NCBI RefSeq assembly: GCF_042654345.1
Contig: NZ_JBHSGB010000004.1
Span: 1 to 64,000, forward strand
Direction of reading: 5' to 3'
DNA length: 64,000 nt
DNA from: Pararheinheimera marina
Lineage (GTDB): Bacteria; Pseudomonadota; Gammaproteobacteria; Enterobacterales; Alteromonadaceae
Positions 33,511 through 42,509 of the stretch are shown one piece after another. Numbering within the stretch: the first letter of the stretch is position 1; the number at the start of each line of letters is the position of its first letter. Both the position numbers and the translations under genes were made by a program. The notes beneath the pieces were generated by a model. The model saw only the letters and a program-made list of their open reading frames with translations. It did no database searches and was not told the DNA's origin.

Positions 33511-35304
33511 ATGTCCGACACCGATTTATACAATCTGCTGAAACAGGCCTTTGGCTACAGCCAGTTCCGTCATGGCCAGCTTGAGGTCATTCAGGCCTGC
33601 CTGAGTGGGCAGGATTGTTTTGTGCTGATGCCCACAGGTGGCGGCAAATCGCTGTGTTATCAGTTACCTGCCTTAGTGCTGCCGCAAGTGACTGTGGTGG
33701 TGTCGCCGCTGATGTCGCTGATGAAAGATCAGGTCGACGCGCTCAAAGCCAACGGCATAGCCGCCGAATTTCTTAACAGCAGCATCAGTCGTGAGCAGAT
33801 GCTGGACGTGCTGAACCGGCTGCGCTTTGGCGAATTAAAACTGCTGTACCTGGCGCCCGAGCGTTTACTGCAGCAGGACTTTATGCAGCGCTTGCAGGAT
33901 GTGGGTGTCAGTTTATTCGCCATCGACGAAGCGCATTGTATTTCGCAGTGGGGCCACGATTTTCGGCCGCATTACACGGCCCTGGCGCAGCTGAAACAGC
34001 AGTTTCCTCAAGTGCCTGTGATGGCGCTGACCGCCACCGCAGACCCAGCCACCCAAAAAGACATCCGTCAGCAGTTGCAACTGCAGCAGCCTTTTATTTC
34101 GGTCGGCAGTTTTGACCGACCCAATATCCGTTACACAGTGCAGGAAAAATTCAGCGCACTGAATCAGTTGGTCAGCTACCTGAAAACCCAGGAGCAACAA
34201 AGCGGCATTGTCTACTGCAACTCACGGAAAAAAGTCGATGACCTGGCGCAGCAGCTGAAAGACAAAGGTTTTGCCGCCGGTGCTTACCATGCTGGCCTCA
34301 GCCACGAAGAGCGCATGCACATTCAGGACGCCTTTAAACGGGATGAACTGCAACTCATTGTCGCCACAGTGGCTTTTGGCATGGGTGTGAATAAATCCAA
34401 TATCCGCTATGTGGTGCATTTTGAATTACCACGCAGCATTGAAGCCTATTACCAGGAAACCGGCCGCGCTGGCCGTGACGGCGTGGCCGCCGAAGCCTTG
34501 ATGCTGGTGGACCCGGCCGATATAGGACGGATGCGTAACTGGATAGCTCAGGATGAAAGCAGCCAGACCGAAGTGATACTGCAGCGTTTTAACCAGATGG
34601 CAGCCTTTGCCGAAGCTCAGACCTGCCGCCGCCTGGTGCTGCTGAACTACTTTGGTGAAGCCAGCCACCAGCCTTGTGGCAACTGCGACATCTGTATCGA
34701 CCCGCCCAAACGTTTTGACGGCAGCGAACTGGCGCAAAAGGCACTGTCCTGTGTGTACCGCGTCGGCCAGAGTTTTGGCATGAACCATGTGATTGACGTG
34801 TTACGTGGCAGCCAGAACCAGCGCATTGTCGAATTAGGGCACGACAAGCTGTCGACTTATGGCCTCGGCAAAGAACATTCGCACGATTACTGGCTGAGCA
34901 TACTGCGCCAGTTGGTGCATTGTGGATTAGTGCAGCAGGACATCAGCCAGCACTCGGTGCTGAAGTTGTTACCAGCGGCCCGCCCTGTGCTGCGCAGTGA
35001 GCAACAGTTGCAGCTGGCCGTGCCGCGGCTGATACCGGGCAAAAACCAAAGCAAAGCGAACGTCAACATGTTGTACGACAAAGCCTTGTTCGCCCGGCTT
35101 AAAGCACTGCGTAAGCAACTGGCCGAAAAAGCTGACGTCCCGCCTTTTGTGGTGTTTTCCGACGCCAGCCTGATGGAAATGGCGCAGCAATGCCCCACCA
35201 CAGCGCCGGAGTTCCTGGCGATCAGCGGCGTCGGCCAGACCAAGCTGGCCCGGTACGGCGCAGAGTTTCTCGACTGTATTGCTGATTATTTGGCAGGAGA
35301 CTGA
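33511..35304 (+). CDS. recQ: ATP-dependent DNA helicase RecQ
   Basis: About 597 residues, a 3'-5' helicase of RecF-pathway recombination and fork repair. Helicase core: FRHGQLEVIQACLSGQDCFVLMPTGGGKSLCYQLPAL (Walker A), DEAH box AIDEAHCISQWGHDFRP, motif VI YQETGRAGRDG. The zinc-binding Cys cluster CRRLVLLNYFG...CGNCDIC follows, then the RQC winged helix and the C-terminal HRDC domain (about residues 515-595). The frame is open from 33430. I choose MSDTDLY at 33511 because homologues begin there, but 33481 is possible. It converges on the cytochrome gene with a 19-nt overlap. Confidence 0.95.
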   Translation: MSDTDLYNLLKQAFGYSQFRHGQLEVIQACLSGQDCFVLMPTGGGKSLCYQLPALVLPQVTVVVSPLMSLMKDQVDALKANGIAAEFLNSSISREQMLDVLNRLRFGELKLLYLAPERLLQQDFMQRLQDVGVSLFAIDEAHCISQWGHDFRPHYTALAQLKQQFPQVPVMALTATADPATQKDIRQQLQLQQPFISVGSFDRPNIRYTVQEKFSALNQLVSYLKTQEQQSGIVYCNSRKKVDDLAQQLKDKGFAAGAYHAGLSHEERMHIQDAFKRDELQLIVATVAFGMGVNKSNIRYVVHFELPRSIEAYYQETGRAGRDGVAAEALMLVDPADIGRMRNWIAQDESSQTEVILQRFNQMAAFAEAQTCRRLVLLNYFGEASHQPCGNCDICIDPPKRFDGSELAQKALSCVYRVGQSFGMNHVIDVLRGSQNQRIVELGHDKLSTYGLGKEHSHDYWLSILRQLVHCGLVQQDISQHSVLKLLPAARPVLRSEQQLQLAVPRLIPGKNQSKANVNMLYDKALFARLKALRKQLAEKADVPPFVVFSDASLMEMAQQCPTTAPEFLAISGVGQTKLARYGAEFLDCIADYLAGD

Positions 35305-35609
35305 GGCGGCAGGCTGGCGAAATACGCCGCCAGATTGGCAATATCTGTATCGGTTAAGCCATTGGCCATCGGCGACATCACGGCATGTTTGCGGCTACCA
35401 TCGCGGTAGGCAGTAATGGCACTTTGCAGATACTTTTCTTTTTGACCGGCCAGATTCGGATAATCCGGCATCACCGAGGTGCCGTCAGCGCCATGGCAGG
35501 CCGCGCAGACGGCAGCTTTGGCCTGGCCTGCTGCTTTGTCCTGCGCCACTGTGGTCAACGGGGCCATCATCAATAGTAAGCCTGTTATTACTAGGGCTGT
35601 CTTTTGCAT
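35286..35609 (-). CDS. class I cytochrome c (c553-like), periplasmic
   Basis: A small monohaem cytochrome of about 107 residues with a signal peptide (ALVITGLLLMMAPLTTVAQ), the haem site CAACHG at about residues 34-39 and the axial Met in VMSPMANGLTDTDIANLAAYFASL. It is predicted to be a periplasmic electron carrier. The start at 35609 has an ideal GGAGAGTAAGG ribosome site. The longer open frame to 35732 has none. No oxidase gene is adjacent. Confidence 0.9.
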   Translation of the reverse strand: MQKTALVITGLLLMMAPLTTVAQDKAAGQAKAAVCAACHGADGTSVMPDYPNLAGQKEKYLQSAITAYRDGSRKHAVMSPMANGLTDTDIANLAAYFASLPPQSPAK

Positions 35610-35762
35610 CCTTACTCTCCTTGAGTTCTTTTTCTTTGTTTGCTTTTCCACCATTAAAGAGCCAAGTCCTTGTTTATACAAGTGAGTCGCGGCAGAAAAA
35701 CCAATTTGCCGACAAAAACCTTGAGCCGGCACAGCCAGAGGGCGACAATACAGCCTGATCCA

Positions 35763-37223
35763 ATGCCAGCGGTGAGCTCAGTGCAGTTACAGAATACCTT
35801 TACCGATCAGTTGGGCGATTTAGGCAGCCCGGTGGCCGTCAGCCCTTTTGCCGAACCTAAGTTGCTGCTGCATAGCCCGGAAACAGCCCGCCTATTAGGT
35901 TTGGCTCCAGAGTTCTTTTTGCAGCAGGACGCCGCCGACTATCTGTCTGGTAAAAAGCTGTGGCCGGGTAGCCAGCCTTTTGCGCAAAAATACACTGGCC
36001 ATCAGTTTGGCCAGTACAACCCGGATTTAGGCGACGGCCGCGGTGTATTGCTGGGCGATCGGCTCGGCACCGACCTGCAGCGTTATGAGCTGCATTTAAA
36101 AGGCGCAGGCCGCACCCCCTATTCCCGTTTTGGTGATGGCCGTGCTGTATTGCGCTCCAGTATCCGCGAGTTTTTAGCCTCCGAAGCCATGTTTCACCTG
36201 GGTATCCCAACCAGCAGAGCCTTGAGCCTGGTCGGCAGCACCGAGCCGGTTCGGCGTGAAACCACAGAACAAGGCGCGATGCTGATCCGCGTCTGCCAAA
36301 GTCATATCCGCTTTGGCCATTTTGAATATTGTTTTTATCAGGGTGGCCAGCAGGCGCTGCAGCGGCTGGTCGACTTTTGTATCCAGCAGTATTTTCCGGA
36401 CTGTGCCCAGGCCATTAACCCGGCCCAGGCGTTACTGCAGCAGGTGGTGCTGCGCACGGCCCGCTTAATAGCACAGTGGCAGGCGGTTGGCTTTAACCAT
36501 GGGGTGATGAATACCGACAATATGTCGATTCTGGGTATCACCTTTGACTATGGCCCTTACGCCTTTTTGGACGATTACCAGCCGGGTTATATCTGCAACC
36601 ACTCGGATCACAGCGGCCGTTATGCCTTTGACGAGCAGCCCGGCGTGGCGTTGTGGAACCTGAATGCGCTGGCGCATGCATTTTCGCCCTTAGTGCCCGC
36701 CGAAGACTTACGCCAGACCCTGGGCTTGTATGAAGCCGAGCTGGTGAGCAGTTACATGCAGCTGATGGCGAAAAAACTCGGCCTGGATCAGTACCGTGAG
36801 ACTGACCGGGCCCTGATTGGCCGCTGGTTGGCCTTGCTGCAAAGCCAAAAGCAGGATTACAGCCTGTCGATGCGCCGGCTCGCGCAGTTCAGTGCCGACA
36901 GCAAAGCCACGGCGCTGCGTGACCATATGCTGGATACAGCCGCCTTTGACCTTTGGGCAGACGAGTACCGGGCCCGGCTGGCTGACAGCGCTCTGGCAGA
37001 GCAGGCACGGGTTCAGCAAATTGAACAGCACAACCCCTTGTATGTACTACGTAATTACCTGGCACAGCAGGCCATCAGTGCAGCCGAACAAGGCAATACC
37101 GAGCCGTTGACCGCGCTTTTTAACGTGCTGAAACAGCCCTATACTGAGCAGGCCACTCAGGCCGCATTCGCCGCCCCACCACCAGACTGGGGCAAGTCGA
37201 TGGAAATCTCTTGCAGTAGCTAG
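35763..37223 (+). CDS. selO: SelO protein adenylyltransferase (YdiU/UPF0061)
   Basis: A 486-residue pseudokinase-fold AMPylator that transfers AMP from ATP to Ser/Thr/Tyr of proteins in redox homeostasis. Visible motifs: GDGRGVLLGDRLG, YELHLKGAGRTPYSRFGDGRAVLRSSIREFL, and the catalytic NHGVMNTDNMSILG with metal-binding Asn/Asp followed by DYGP. The C-terminus ISCSS carries the Cys that is selenocysteine in vertebrate SelO. Length is normal. I start at 35763 (PAVSSVQLQNTF) rather than at the frame opening at 35670, which runs over the upstream region of the cytochrome gene. Confidence 0.94.
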   Translation: MPAVSSVQLQNTFTDQLGDLGSPVAVSPFAEPKLLLHSPETARLLGLAPEFFLQQDAADYLSGKKLWPGSQPFAQKYTGHQFGQYNPDLGDGRGVLLGDRLGTDLQRYELHLKGAGRTPYSRFGDGRAVLRSSIREFLASEAMFHLGIPTSRALSLVGSTEPVRRETTEQGAMLIRVCQSHIRFGHFEYCFYQGGQQALQRLVDFCIQQYFPDCAQAINPAQALLQQVVLRTARLIAQWQAVGFNHGVMNTDNMSILGITFDYGPYAFLDDYQPGYICNHSDHSGRYAFDEQPGVALWNLNALAHAFSPLVPAEDLRQTLGLYEAELVSSYMQLMAKKLGLDQYRETDRALIGRWLALLQSQKQDYSLSMRRLAQFSADSKATALRDHMLDTAAFDLWADEYRARLADSALAEQARVQQIEQHNPLYVLRNYLAQQAISAAEQGNTEPLTALFNVLKQPYTEQATQAAFAAPPPDWGKSMEISCSS

Positions 37224-37227
37224 GCCA

Positions 37228-37542
37228 ATGAAAACCAATAGTTTTATCGTAGAACACCCCCAGGAATCGCCACAGATCTATCTGACCCCGCTGCAGCCTC
37301 TGCGGTTCGAGCAGTGGTTGCAGTGTAAAAGCTGGTTCGCCGGCACCGCCATCAACGCCCGCGAGCTGCAGTACGGTGCCGATTTGGTCGAACTGCAGCT
37401 GCGTTATGCAGGTGAAGCTTTTACCCTGCATTACGAAGATTACAGTGAAAGCTGCTGGGTAAGCGCTGACACCGCCGCCGCGACCATGTTATTGTCTGAA
37501 TTAGCTAATCTATTCAGACAGTTGGAATTAACGGGGTCTTAA
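37228..37542 (+). CDS. small conserved-type protein, possibly DUF3630
   Basis: A 104-residue soluble protein, 4 nt after selO and abutting the next gene's TTG start, so it sits in one transcript with both. Composition is mixed alpha/beta with aromatic-rich segments (FEQWLQCKSWFAG, YEDYSESCWVS) and a helical end (LLSELANLFRQLE). It may belong to the DUF3630 family of gammaproteobacteria, but I cannot confirm it. Function unknown. Confidence 0.6.
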   Translation: MKTNSFIVEHPQESPQIYLTPLQPLRFEQWLQCKSWFAGTAINARELQYGADLVELQLRYAGEAFTLHYEDYSESCWVSADTAAATMLLSELANLFRQLELTGS

Positions 37543-40410
37543 TTGAATAATCGCTGGGTCGCGTTTTTCAGCCTGCTGTTCTGGCTGGCATTGGTGCCGC
37601 CTTGCCAGGCATTTTTTGCCGAGCTGACTAAGTTCGACAAACAGCAGGCCAAGCTGGACCTGACGCCGACCCTCTACATGCAACAAACCGACATTGACAC
37701 CCGGCTGGAAGAGCTGGTGTCCGATCCGGAGCGCCACCATGGCTTTCGGCTGCTGGGTGAAACAGGCCTGACCCGGATCAGTACTGACAAAGCAGTCTGG
37801 CTGTTTGCCCGGCTGGCCTATCAAGGCCAAAGCCCGGCGGATACCGTGCTGCACTATGATTTCCCGCTGGCCGATCAGGTCGAAGTGTACAGCTACGATC
37901 GCAGCCGCAATGAAATTCAGCTGCTGCACCGCACCGGCTCACAAGTGCCGTTTTTAGAGCGTGGCCTGCCTTACCGCAGTTTTGCCTTTGGCTTTCATTT
38001 TGAGCCAGGCCAGGAGCTGGATGTGTTTATCCGGGTACTGGACGCCGGCATAGTGCCACTGCAACTGACCTTATGGCAGCAGCAAGACTTTGTGCTGGAT
38101 CAGCTGTATAAAAATATTCTGGATGGGCTGCTCTGTGGCGTGTTGCTGCTGATGGCCTTTTACAAAATCGTCCTGTTTGCCGCCAACCACGAACGCATTT
38201 ACCTGTATTTTTCCGGTTTCTTTTTTGGTAGTGCTTTGGTGCTGGCCATTCTGAACGGCCTGGCCTTTGCGGTGCTCTGGCCTGGTTACCCGGAAATTAA
38301 TCAAGCCATTTTGTATGTCGCCACAGGTGCAACGCTGGCCTGCCTGAGCCTGTTCAGCTGGGCTGTGATCGAAAAACCGCAGTTCCTGCTGGGCCGTTTT
38401 TGTTTTGTATTGTGTCTGCTCAGCGCCTTGTTGCTGCTGTTCAGCCCATTGTATCTGAGCAACACCGACCGCTACTGGTTACTGCTGGTCAGCATAGGTT
38501 TTTCGGTGCTGATCAATGTCAGTTTCGCCTGTTGGTATGCGCTGCGTGGTGGCCGCGCCGCACAGGCTTTTGCGCTGGGTTGGTTTTTGTTTTTTGGCTG
38601 CATTTTACTGCTTGCCCTGTCGCAAACCGGTTACCTGCCAGCCAAACAGTCCTGGCAAGCCTTATTGCTGATGGCGGTAACCGGCAGTATGGGGCTGATG
38701 AGTTATAACCTGCTGAAACAAAGACGGTCTGCTGGAGACACGCCTGAGCAAAACTCACAACTGAAGCAATTGCAGCAATACCACGATATTTTCCACAACG
38801 CAGTGGAAGGCCTGTTCACCTCCACCACTGACGGCCAGCTGATCACCGCCAATGCCGCGCTGCTGGCTATTCTGGGCTATGACTCGCTGGCACAAATGAA
38901 AGCCGACGTCAGCCGCAGCAGTATGAGCCGTTATTATGCCAACCCGGCCGACCGGCAACGTATGTTGCAGCAGCTGCAACACGACGGGAATAAGAACTTT
39001 GAAATTAAAGGTTTACGCTCAGATGGCACACCTTTTTGGGCGCTGATGTCAGCACGTTTGTCGGTGCACGATCAGGAGCAGTTGCCTTATGTGCATGGCT
39101 CAGTCATTGATATCACCGAACAAAAACGCAACACCGAGCAACTCGATTATCTGGCCAATCACGACAGCTTAACCTCGCAATACAACCGGCATTTTCTGCT
39201 GGGGCAGCTGCAACAGCAACTGTCGCAACCGGCCAGTGCGGTGTTGCTCTATCTCGACATTGACCAGTTTAAGCTGATTAACACCACCTGCGATCACAGC
39301 GCGGGTGATGCGTTGCTTTGTCAAATCAGCAACCAGCTGCTACGGGTACTGGCGGGTCGCGGCATTCTGGCCCGGCTGGAAAGCGACGAATTTGCCGTGC
39401 TGTTGCCAGGCCAAAGCAGCCAACAGGCCTTTGCACTGGCTTACCAATTGCTGGACTGCGCCAAAGAATACCGGTTTATCTGGCAAGACAGTGTATTTAA
39501 CATCAGCCTGAGCATTGGTATGGCCGACAAACTGCCGGATGAAGTGAATGTTGAGCACTGGCTGAAACGTGCTGACGCCGCCTGTTTTGTGGCCAAAGAG
39601 AAAGGCCGCAACCGCATTCATTTGTTTAACCCGGACGATGACGAGCTGATTAAACATCAGAAAGAGGTGTTGTGGCTGAAACAATTGCGCCAGGCCCTGG
39701 CGCAGGACCAGTTTGTGCTGTACAGCCAACAGGTGCAGGCGCTGCAGCATCAGGACAACGGGCTGCACTATGAGTTGCTGCTACGCATGCAGCTGGACGA
39801 CGGCAGCCTGATCCCTCCGGGTAGTTTTTTAACCTCGGCTGAGCGCTATGGCCTGATGCCGCAAATTGACCGCTGGGTGCTGAAGCAGTATTTCCGCTGG
39901 CTGGCCAGTCAGCCTGCCCATCTGGACCAGCTGTGGCTGTGCAATATCAACCTGTCCGGCGCGTCGCTGACCGACCCGCTATTTAAGGCTTATGTGCTGG
40001 AGTTGTTTCAGATTTACCGCATCCCCTACAGCAAAATTTGTTTTGAAGTGACGGAAAGTATGGCCATTCTGAACCTGCAGCACACGCTGGATTTTATCGC
40101 CACCCTGCGTGCCTGCGGTTGCCGTTTTGCGCTGGACGACTTTGGCTCCGGCTTTTCATCTTATGCCTACCTGAAAAACCTGCCGGTCGATTTTGTCAAA
40201 ATTGACGGTAACTTTGTGCGCGACCTGCTGCAGGACCCGTTTGACCGCGCCATAGTGCAGTCGATTCACGACATCGCCACTGCAATGGATATTCAGACCG
40301 TAGCCGAATTTGTCGAAAGCCCGGAAATAGCTAAGCATCTGACAGATATGGGAATTAACTTTGGTCAGGGCTATGGCATCGCCAAACCACAGCCGCTGTA
40401 CACAAACTAA
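37543..40410 (+). CDS. 7TMR-DISM sensor with PAS, degenerate GGDEF and EAL domains
   Basis: A 955-residue inner-membrane signalling protein. A signal peptide and 7TMR-DISMED2-type periplasmic domain (residues 20-185) are followed by seven helices (about 190-390), PAS (415-530), GGDEF-like (545-700) and EAL (715-950) domains. The GGDEF signature is replaced by ESDEF, so diguanylate cyclase activity is unlikely and it may act as a GTP sensor. The EAL domain keeps ELLLRM, NINLSGASL, CFEVTES, DDFGSGFSS, the Lys of FVKIDG and AEFVES, so c-di-GMP hydrolysis is expected. It starts with TTG directly after the previous stop. The ligand of the periplasmic domain is probably a carbohydrate-like molecule (family knowledge). 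Confidence 0.9.
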   Translation: MNNRWVAFFSLLFWLALVPPCQAFFAELTKFDKQQAKLDLTPTLYMQQTDIDTRLEELVSDPERHHGFRLLGETGLTRISTDKAVWLFARLAYQGQSPADTVLHYDFPLADQVEVYSYDRSRNEIQLLHRTGSQVPFLERGLPYRSFAFGFHFEPGQELDVFIRVLDAGIVPLQLTLWQQQDFVLDQLYKNILDGLLCGVLLLMAFYKIVLFAANHERIYLYFSGFFFGSALVLAILNGLAFAVLWPGYPEINQAILYVATGATLACLSLFSWAVIEKPQFLLGRFCFVLCLLSALLLLFSPLYLSNTDRYWLLLVSIGFSVLINVSFACWYALRGGRAAQAFALGWFLFFGCILLLALSQTGYLPAKQSWQALLLMAVTGSMGLMSYNLLKQRRSAGDTPEQNSQLKQLQQYHDIFHNAVEGLFTSTTDGQLITANAALLAILGYDSLAQMKADVSRSSMSRYYANPADRQRMLQQLQHDGNKNFEIKGLRSDGTPFWALMSARLSVHDQEQLPYVHGSVIDITEQKRNTEQLDYLANHDSLTSQYNRHFLLGQLQQQLSQPASAVLLYLDIDQFKLINTTCDHSAGDALLCQISNQLLRVLAGRGILARLESDEFAVLLPGQSSQQAFALAYQLLDCAKEYRFIWQDSVFNISLSIGMADKLPDEVNVEHWLKRADAACFVAKEKGRNRIHLFNPDDDELIKHQKEVLWLKQLRQALAQDQFVLYSQQVQALQHQDNGLHYELLLRMQLDDGSLIPPGSFLTSAERYGLMPQIDRWVLKQYFRWLASQPAHLDQLWLCNINLSGASLTDPLFKAYVLELFQIYRIPYSKICFEVTESMAILNLQHTLDFIATLRACGCRFALDDFGSGFSSYAYLKNLPVDFVKIDGNFVRDLLQDPFDRAIVQSIHDIATAMDIQTVAEFVESPEIAKHLTDMGINFGQGYGIAKPQPLYTN

Positions 40411-40506
40411 ACAAAACTATATTTAGCGCTCCCTCTTGCGGCGTTCAAATTGGCGTCATTACAATAGCGCCCGCCCCAGTTCCGGGGTCCTTTCTTCGGA
40501 GAATCT

Positions 40507-41145
40507 ATGCAGCGGCTGCGTGTTTTAGCGGAGCAGCTCGACGTTGTGTACCAGCAGATAAGTGAGCAATACAGTGCTTATCAGCGTCAGCGTGAGTTGT
40601 TTTGTCGTAGTGGTTGTGGTGAATGCTGTTTACACCCGGGTATTGAAGCGTCCGTGCTGGAAATGCTGCCATTGGCTATTAAGTTGTATGACGAAGGCCG
40701 GGCCGAGCAAGCACTGGACGATATACAACAGCATCAAAAAGCCGGTTGCTTTTTGTATCAGTCCTTTTCCGAAGACGGCAAACAAGGCCAATGTGGTTCT
40801 TATGCGCATCGTCCGGCGGTCTGTCGCTTATTTGGCGCTGCTGGCTATACGGGCCGTGAAGGTCAGGTTGAGCTTTCGGTCTGCAAAGTGATTAAAGCCG
40901 ACCATCCACAGGCGTTAAAAGACAGCCTGATTGCACTGGAGTCCGACCCGCCGCCAATGATCCGGCACGGTAAAGAGCTGGTACGCCAGGTGGATTACGA
41001 GTTGGGTGGCCGCAATCTGCCAGTCAATGACGCCATTAAGCAGGCACTGGAAAAAGTGCTGTTTGAAGGCTACTACGCCAGCATGACAGAACCTGAACCT
41101 GTGATCCCTCTGGCAGACCCGCTGGATTACGCGCTGCCAGCCTGA
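40507..41145 (+). CDS. YkgJ-family cysteine-cluster protein
   Basis: A 212-residue protein of the YkgJ/UPF0153 type with the metal-binding Cys pattern FCRSGCGECCLHPG, then CFLY, CGSYAHRPAVCRLFG and VELSVC. The cluster binds Zn or Fe-S in related proteins. The reaction is unknown. The N-terminus is helical. An intrinsic terminator follows 14 nt after the stop. Confidence 0.82.
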   Translation: MQRLRVLAEQLDVVYQQISEQYSAYQRQRELFCRSGCGECCLHPGIEASVLEMLPLAIKLYDEGRAEQALDDIQQHQKAGCFLYQSFSEDGKQGQCGSYAHRPAVCRLFGAAGYTGREGQVELSVCKVIKADHPQALKDSLIALESDPPPMIRHGKELVRQVDYELGGRNLPVNDAIKQALEKVLFEGYYASMTEPEPVIPLADPLDYALPA

Positions 41146-41159
41146 TTGATTTCGTCATA

Positions 41160-41185
41160 AAAAAGCAGCCTTCAGGCTGCTTTTT
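41160..41185. terminator. bidirectional terminator
   Basis: Eleven-bp stem AAAAAGCAGCC/GGCTGCTTTTT with loop TTCA serves both convergent genes. The stop codon of the minus-strand gene lies in the loop, and one arm encodes its last residues (EKAA), so coding and termination overlap. Confidence 0.92.
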
Positions 41186-41984
41186 CTGGTTCTTTTATTG
41201 GCGCTGCCGGGGTCGCAGCTCCGCTCTGCGATGGTGGGTTTTCAGCGGGTTTTCCGGCAGGTGCTGTCACAGATTTTTCTAATGGTACAAAGGCCGCCAC
41301 ATTGGCATGAGGGATCAACATCACCTGCTTTTCGTAATACAACACCAAATAACCACTGGTGCGGCTGATTAATTGCACCGGCTGCAGCATCCGGGTTTCC
41401 TTGCCACCAGGGTTCATCGGGTAAATCAGACTCAGGCTGAATTCAGGACTGGCTTTGTCCTGGATCTCCTGATAAATCTGCTGAGCTGCAACCAACCCTG
41501 AAAAGTAAAGATACGCCATACCACCGAAGACAGCTGACAGCCACATGGGTATCCACCTGGTCATGCGCTGGGTCCATTCCATGGCCCAGGCATAACCGCC
41601 CCACCATTGACGGCATTTTTTATCCAGCACAATCAGCGAGAAATACATCAGGAAAAATAACGCTGAAATCACCAGAGAACGGGGATTAACAATAGCGGCA
41701 AGTAAAAAGTCCGTCAGTTCCAGATAAGGCAAAATACTGAAATCAAAACGGCTGAGCAGCTCAACGGTTAAAAACAATCCCAATGAACTTGCCAGTAAAT
41801 AAAATAAGGTGAGCGCCAGGCTGGGATGCTTCAGCAACAGGTGCCGGCTAAAGCCGAGCATATTTTTCAAACTTTGTTCAGCCCGCATAGAATGCGGGTA
41901 AAGTGGCTGCTCATCCGGCAGGTTTTCAGCAGACGCCACCGCTGAATTTTCGGCTAATTGAACTTCTGACACCTGAGTTTCCAA
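41172..41984 (-). CDS. inner-membrane protein of unknown function
   Basis: A 270-residue membrane protein. An N-terminal acidic cytoplasmic stretch is followed by about three to four helices (LALTLFYLLASSLGLFLTVELL, LVISALFFLMYFSLIVL, WIPMWLSAVFGGMAYLYFSGLVAA). A soluble domain then contains a small beta-rich section (VQLISRTSGYLVLYYEKQVMLIPHANVAAFVPL). A disordered Pro/Ala-rich tail ends it. I recognise no family. Confidence 0.75.
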   Translation of the reverse strand: METQVSEVQLAENSAVASAENLPDEQPLYPHSMRAEQSLKNMLGFSRHLLLKHPSLALTLFYLLASSLGLFLTVELLSRFDFSILPYLELTDFLLAAIVNPRSLVISALFFLMYFSLIVLDKKCRQWWGGYAWAMEWTQRMTRWIPMWLSAVFGGMAYLYFSGLVAAQQIYQEIQDKASPEFSLSLIYPMNPGGKETRMLQPVQLISRTSGYLVLYYEKQVMLIPHANVAAFVPLEKSVTAPAGKPAENPPSQSGAATPAAPIKEPEKAA

Positions 41985-42046
41985 TCCTTGTTCACTGTGA
42001 ACTGTACTTTAATGGATTGGCTGCTTAACTGACAAATTTTTAACTT

Positions 42047-42478
42047 TCAGCCTGATTTTCCTTTGTCACCACCCACGAGTCCGCTTCGCCCGCGCTGTTG
42101 CAGTACTTGCCGCGCATAACTGGTGGCGGTGTCGATATGACCAAAATACAACGGCTTATGGGTGTTGTCGTATTTAAAATCCAGCAGTTGTTGTTGCACG
42201 TCGTTTAAGCCGACAAAACAGCGCAGTGCGCAGCCATGCTGATCTTCCCAGCCGATAAAGTGCTGCATCTGCGCCAGCGCGTCCGGGGTGGCCAGCGCCC
42301 AGTGCTGCATATCCATCACTCGCACCCAAGGCCGACTGCCGAAGGCCTGCACTTGTTGCTGTACCTGACGAATAAGCTCTGTGGTCACGGCCTGGGTCCA
42401 GGCGCCCTTGATGCGGCAAATCAGTACCTGTTGCTGCCATTCCAGTTGCAGTGTGTCTGCTAGCTCATGCTCTGTCAT
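42047..42478 (-). CDS. STAS-like small protein downstream of the response regulator
   Basis: A 143-residue soluble protein. The pattern LEWQQQVLICRIKGAWTQAVTTELIRQVQQQV...WVRVMDMQHW suggests a STAS/SpoIIAA-like fold of alternating strands and helices, as in DUF proteins of that superfamily. This is a fold guess only. It follows the sigma-54 response regulator by 31 nt on the same strand, so histidine kinase, regulator and this protein probably form one operon. Confidence 0.6.
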   Translation of the reverse strand: MTEHELADTLQLEWQQQVLICRIKGAWTQAVTTELIRQVQQQVQAFGSRPWVRVMDMQHWALATPDALAQMQHFIGWEDQHGCALRCFVGLNDVQQQLLDFKYDNTHKPLYFGHIDTATSYARQVLQQRGRSGLVGGDKGKSG

Positions 42479-42509
42479 ACCACCTCTCTGTACCCGCTTG
42501 GGTTCTCTG

